Shown: in pieces, positions 5,301 through 6,484 of the stretch | How the letters are laid out: the number at the start of each line of letters is the position of its first letter | Position numbering within the stretch: the first letter of the stretch is position 1 | DNA from: Candidatus Chloroheliales bacterium | GTDB taxonomy: Bacteria > Chloroflexota > Chloroflexia > QHBQ01 | NCBI GenBank assembly: GCA_003243865.1 | Contig: QHBQ01000011.1 | Location: 1 to 6,484 of the forward strand | Length of the DNA: 6,484 nt | Direction: 5' to 3' | Translations under genes and position numbers: made by a program | Notes under the pieces: model-generated | The model's input: the letters and a program-made list of their open reading frames with translations, nothing else | What the model was told of the DNA's origin: nothing | Databases searched by the model: none

Positions 5301-6484
5301 ATGGAAGATTACCGGGGCGACCAGTATGGGGAGTACAATCGCCGCGCCTGGCAGGGCTACGGCTCAGGTGATGGTGAGCAACCCCCACCCGACCTCAGCA
5401 GCATCGCCATCGTCGCGCTGGCTGCTGGCATCGCCAGCCTGATCGGTCTGATCATCGTCTGGCTCGGCAAGCTGGGCCAGCCGAAGGATGAGAAGAAGCT
5501 GCAACAGATCATCGAAGCGGCCACCGCTGGCAAGCTCGACGAGTGGGCAGGCCGGGGTAGCAGCAAGAAGCTGGCCCGTGCGATGCACCGCACCGCTACC
5601 CAGGCAGGCGATGTGGCTGGCACCGTCGGCGAACGCGCTGGCGAACTGGGCAAAGAAGCGGGCAAGCGCGCCGCCGAGCTTAGCAAGGAAGCAGGCAAAC
5701 GCATCGGCCAAACCGTCGAGGATGTGACCTCTAGCCGTGAGGTAAAGAAAGCCGCCCGCCAAGTCAGCGACATCCGCGATCATCTTGCCGAGATGATTGA
5801 CAACATTGACCTCGGCGAGTATCAAGGCAAGGGGCGCAAGCGGGCGGCCACCCTGCGCAAGCGCGCTGAGCAGATGCTCGCCTCGCTCGAAGTCGAAAAC
5901 CGCACCGGCAAGGTGCGTAAAGCGGTCGAGCAGCAGGCTAAGGAACTGGGCAAGGCGATTGATGAAGCCAATCTGGGCGACCAGGCTGGCCGCCTCGCTG
6001 CCCGCGCTCGTGACGCGATCAGCAGCATTGACGTCGGTCAGGCCCTCAGCGATGCTGGCGAGTTGGTTGGCAAGAAAGCAAAGGAGATCGAACACGACAG
6101 CCGTGGCCTACGCCGCGATGCGGGCAAGCTGGCGAAGAAGGCGGGCAAAGAGGGCGGCACCTGGCTGAGTGCGATTACCGACGCAGTTGGCTCATTCTTT
6201 GAGGACTTCAGCAAGAAGACCCTCCCCGAACTGACCAAAGCTGCGGGCAAGGCTGGTGAGCAGGTGCGCGGCCAGGTCGTCCTCCCCACCGCCGAGTACG
6301 TGCGCAAGGAAGCAATCCCTAACGTCAGCGATGCGGCTGGCAATGTTGCCGAGTACGTGCGCAAGGAAGCGATCCCCAACGTTGCCGATGCGGCTGGCAA
6401 TGTCGCTGAATATGTGCGCAAGGAAGCAATTCCCAATGTTACTGATGCGGCTGGCAATGTCGCTGGGTTCGTGACCGAGACCGC
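5301..6484 (+). CDS. Membrane-anchored, charged helical repeat protein, 3'-truncated
   Basis: I do not recognise this as a named family. It resembles LEA-like or apolipoprotein-like amphipathic helix proteins. The frame is open from ATG 5301 to the window end (394 complete codons) and continues beyond. Residues 1-32 are acidic and Tyr/Gly/Pro-rich; about 33-55 form one membrane segment (SSIAIVALAAGIASLIGLII) with small residues suited to helix packing. The rest is Lys/Arg/Glu/Ala-rich helix. By the positive-inside rule the acidic N-terminus should be outside and the long basic tail in the cytoplasm (inference). Repeats: two 11-residue units at 115-136 (ELGKEAGKRAA, ELSKEAGKRIG), two looser 27-residue units at 168-221, and three near-identical 19-residue units at 331-387. 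No catalytic motif is visible. A structural, envelope, stress-protection or DNA-associated role is possible. It has its own promoter and a strong ribosome binding site. Confidence 0.85.
   Translation, partial: MEDYRGDQYGEYNRRAWQGYGSGDGEQPPPDLSSIAIVALAAGIASLIGLIIVWLGKLGQPKDEKKLQQIIEAATAGKLDEWAGRGSSKKLARAMHRTATQAGDVAGTVGERAGELGKEAGKRAAELSKEAGKRIGQTVEDVTSSREVKKAARQVSDIRDHLAEMIDNIDLGEYQGKGRKRAATLRKRAEQMLASLEVENRTGKVRKAVEQQAKELGKAIDEANLGDQAGRLAARARDAISSIDVGQALSDAGELVGKKAKEIEHDSRGLRRDAGKLAKKAGKEGGTWLSAITDAVGSFFEDFSKKTLPELTKAAGKAGEQVRGQVVLPTAEYVRKEAIPNVSDAAGNVAEYVRKEAIPNVADAAGNVAEYVRKEAIPNVTDAAGNVAGFVTET
5643..5708 (+). repeat. Two 11-residue (33-base) amphipathic repeats
   Basis: Residues 115-125 and 126-136 read ELGKEAGKRAA and ELSKEAGKRIG. 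An 11-residue period is the hallmark of LEA group 3 and apolipoprotein-type helices, which lie on membranes or form right-handed coils. The preceding residues GERAG look like a decayed earlier unit. Confidence 0.65.
5802..5963 (+). repeat. Two divergent 27-residue repeats
   Basis: Residues 168-194 begin NIDLGEYQGKGRKRA and residues 195-221 begin SLEVENRTGKVRKAV; both are 27 long, with a hydrophobic-acidic-hydrophobic opening, a GK pair at the same place and a helical tail. Shorter echoes follow at residue 222 (EANLGDQAGRLAARA) and 242 (SIDVGQALSDAGELV). The repeat is visible only at the protein level, so it is old. Confidence 0.45.
6291..6461 (+). repeat. Three tandem 57-base (19-residue) repeats
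   Basis: Units at 6291-6347, 6348-6404 and 6405-6461 each encode AEYVRKEAIPNVxDAAGNV, where x is Ser, Ala or Thr. All other differences are synonymous. A possible decayed fourth unit (AGFVTET) starts at 6462 and runs off the window. The IP pair probably breaks or kinks the helix in each unit. Confidence 0.9.

Noticed and set aside
5364..6095. 243-codon minus-strand frame opposite the repeat protein
   Set aside because: The plus-strand frame has a strong Shine-Dalgarno, a coherent membrane segment and repeats conserved at the amino-acid level with synonymous changes. The antisense frame has none of these.
6291..6461. CRISPR-like or mobile-element repeat
   Set aside because: The 57-base units are directly adjacent, without spacers, stay in frame and encode a conserved peptide.

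Overview
The window (6484 bases, GC-rich in its genes, more AT-rich in the one real intergenic gap) looks like ordinary chromosome from a GC-rich bacterium. The style of the SMC protein (head motif with INQGLVDAAL, alanine-rich coiled coil) resembles Chloroflexota such as the Chloroflexales. That placement is inference from memory of the family, not from a search.

Layout: (1) Bases 1-3308, plus strand: almost all of a chromosome-condensation ATPase, SMC, lacking only about 80 N-terminal residues (including Walker A), which lie upstream of the window. (2) Four bases after its stop, and convergent with it, lies a minus-strand locus (4954 down to 3313) that encodes one unrecognised protein of about 547 residues only if two single-base losses are restored, one near 4762-4764 and one near 3695-3696. 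As written it is split into three overlapping frames. Its parts are a beta-rich N-terminal domain, a coiled coil, a Pro/Ala-rich linker and a charged C-terminal domain. (3) Bases 4955-5300 form a divergent intergenic region with promoter-like elements on both strands, a dyad at 5045-5064 and a hairpin in the leader of the next gene. (4) From 5301 to the end of the window, plus strand, an open frame with a very strong ribosome binding site continues past the edge. It encodes an N-terminally membrane-anchored, highly charged, repetitive helical protein with 11-, 27- and 19-residue repeats. It is easily overlooked because it has no stop inside the window.

How they fit together: the SMC gene is a housekeeping gene. 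Its two neighbours are unrecognised, and nothing in the sequence ties them to SMC in an operon (one is convergent, the other is transcribed from its own promoter region). I see no RNA gene, CRISPR array, insertion sequence or mobile element. The most interesting items are the anchored repeat protein with its structured leader, and the doubly frameshifted neighbour.
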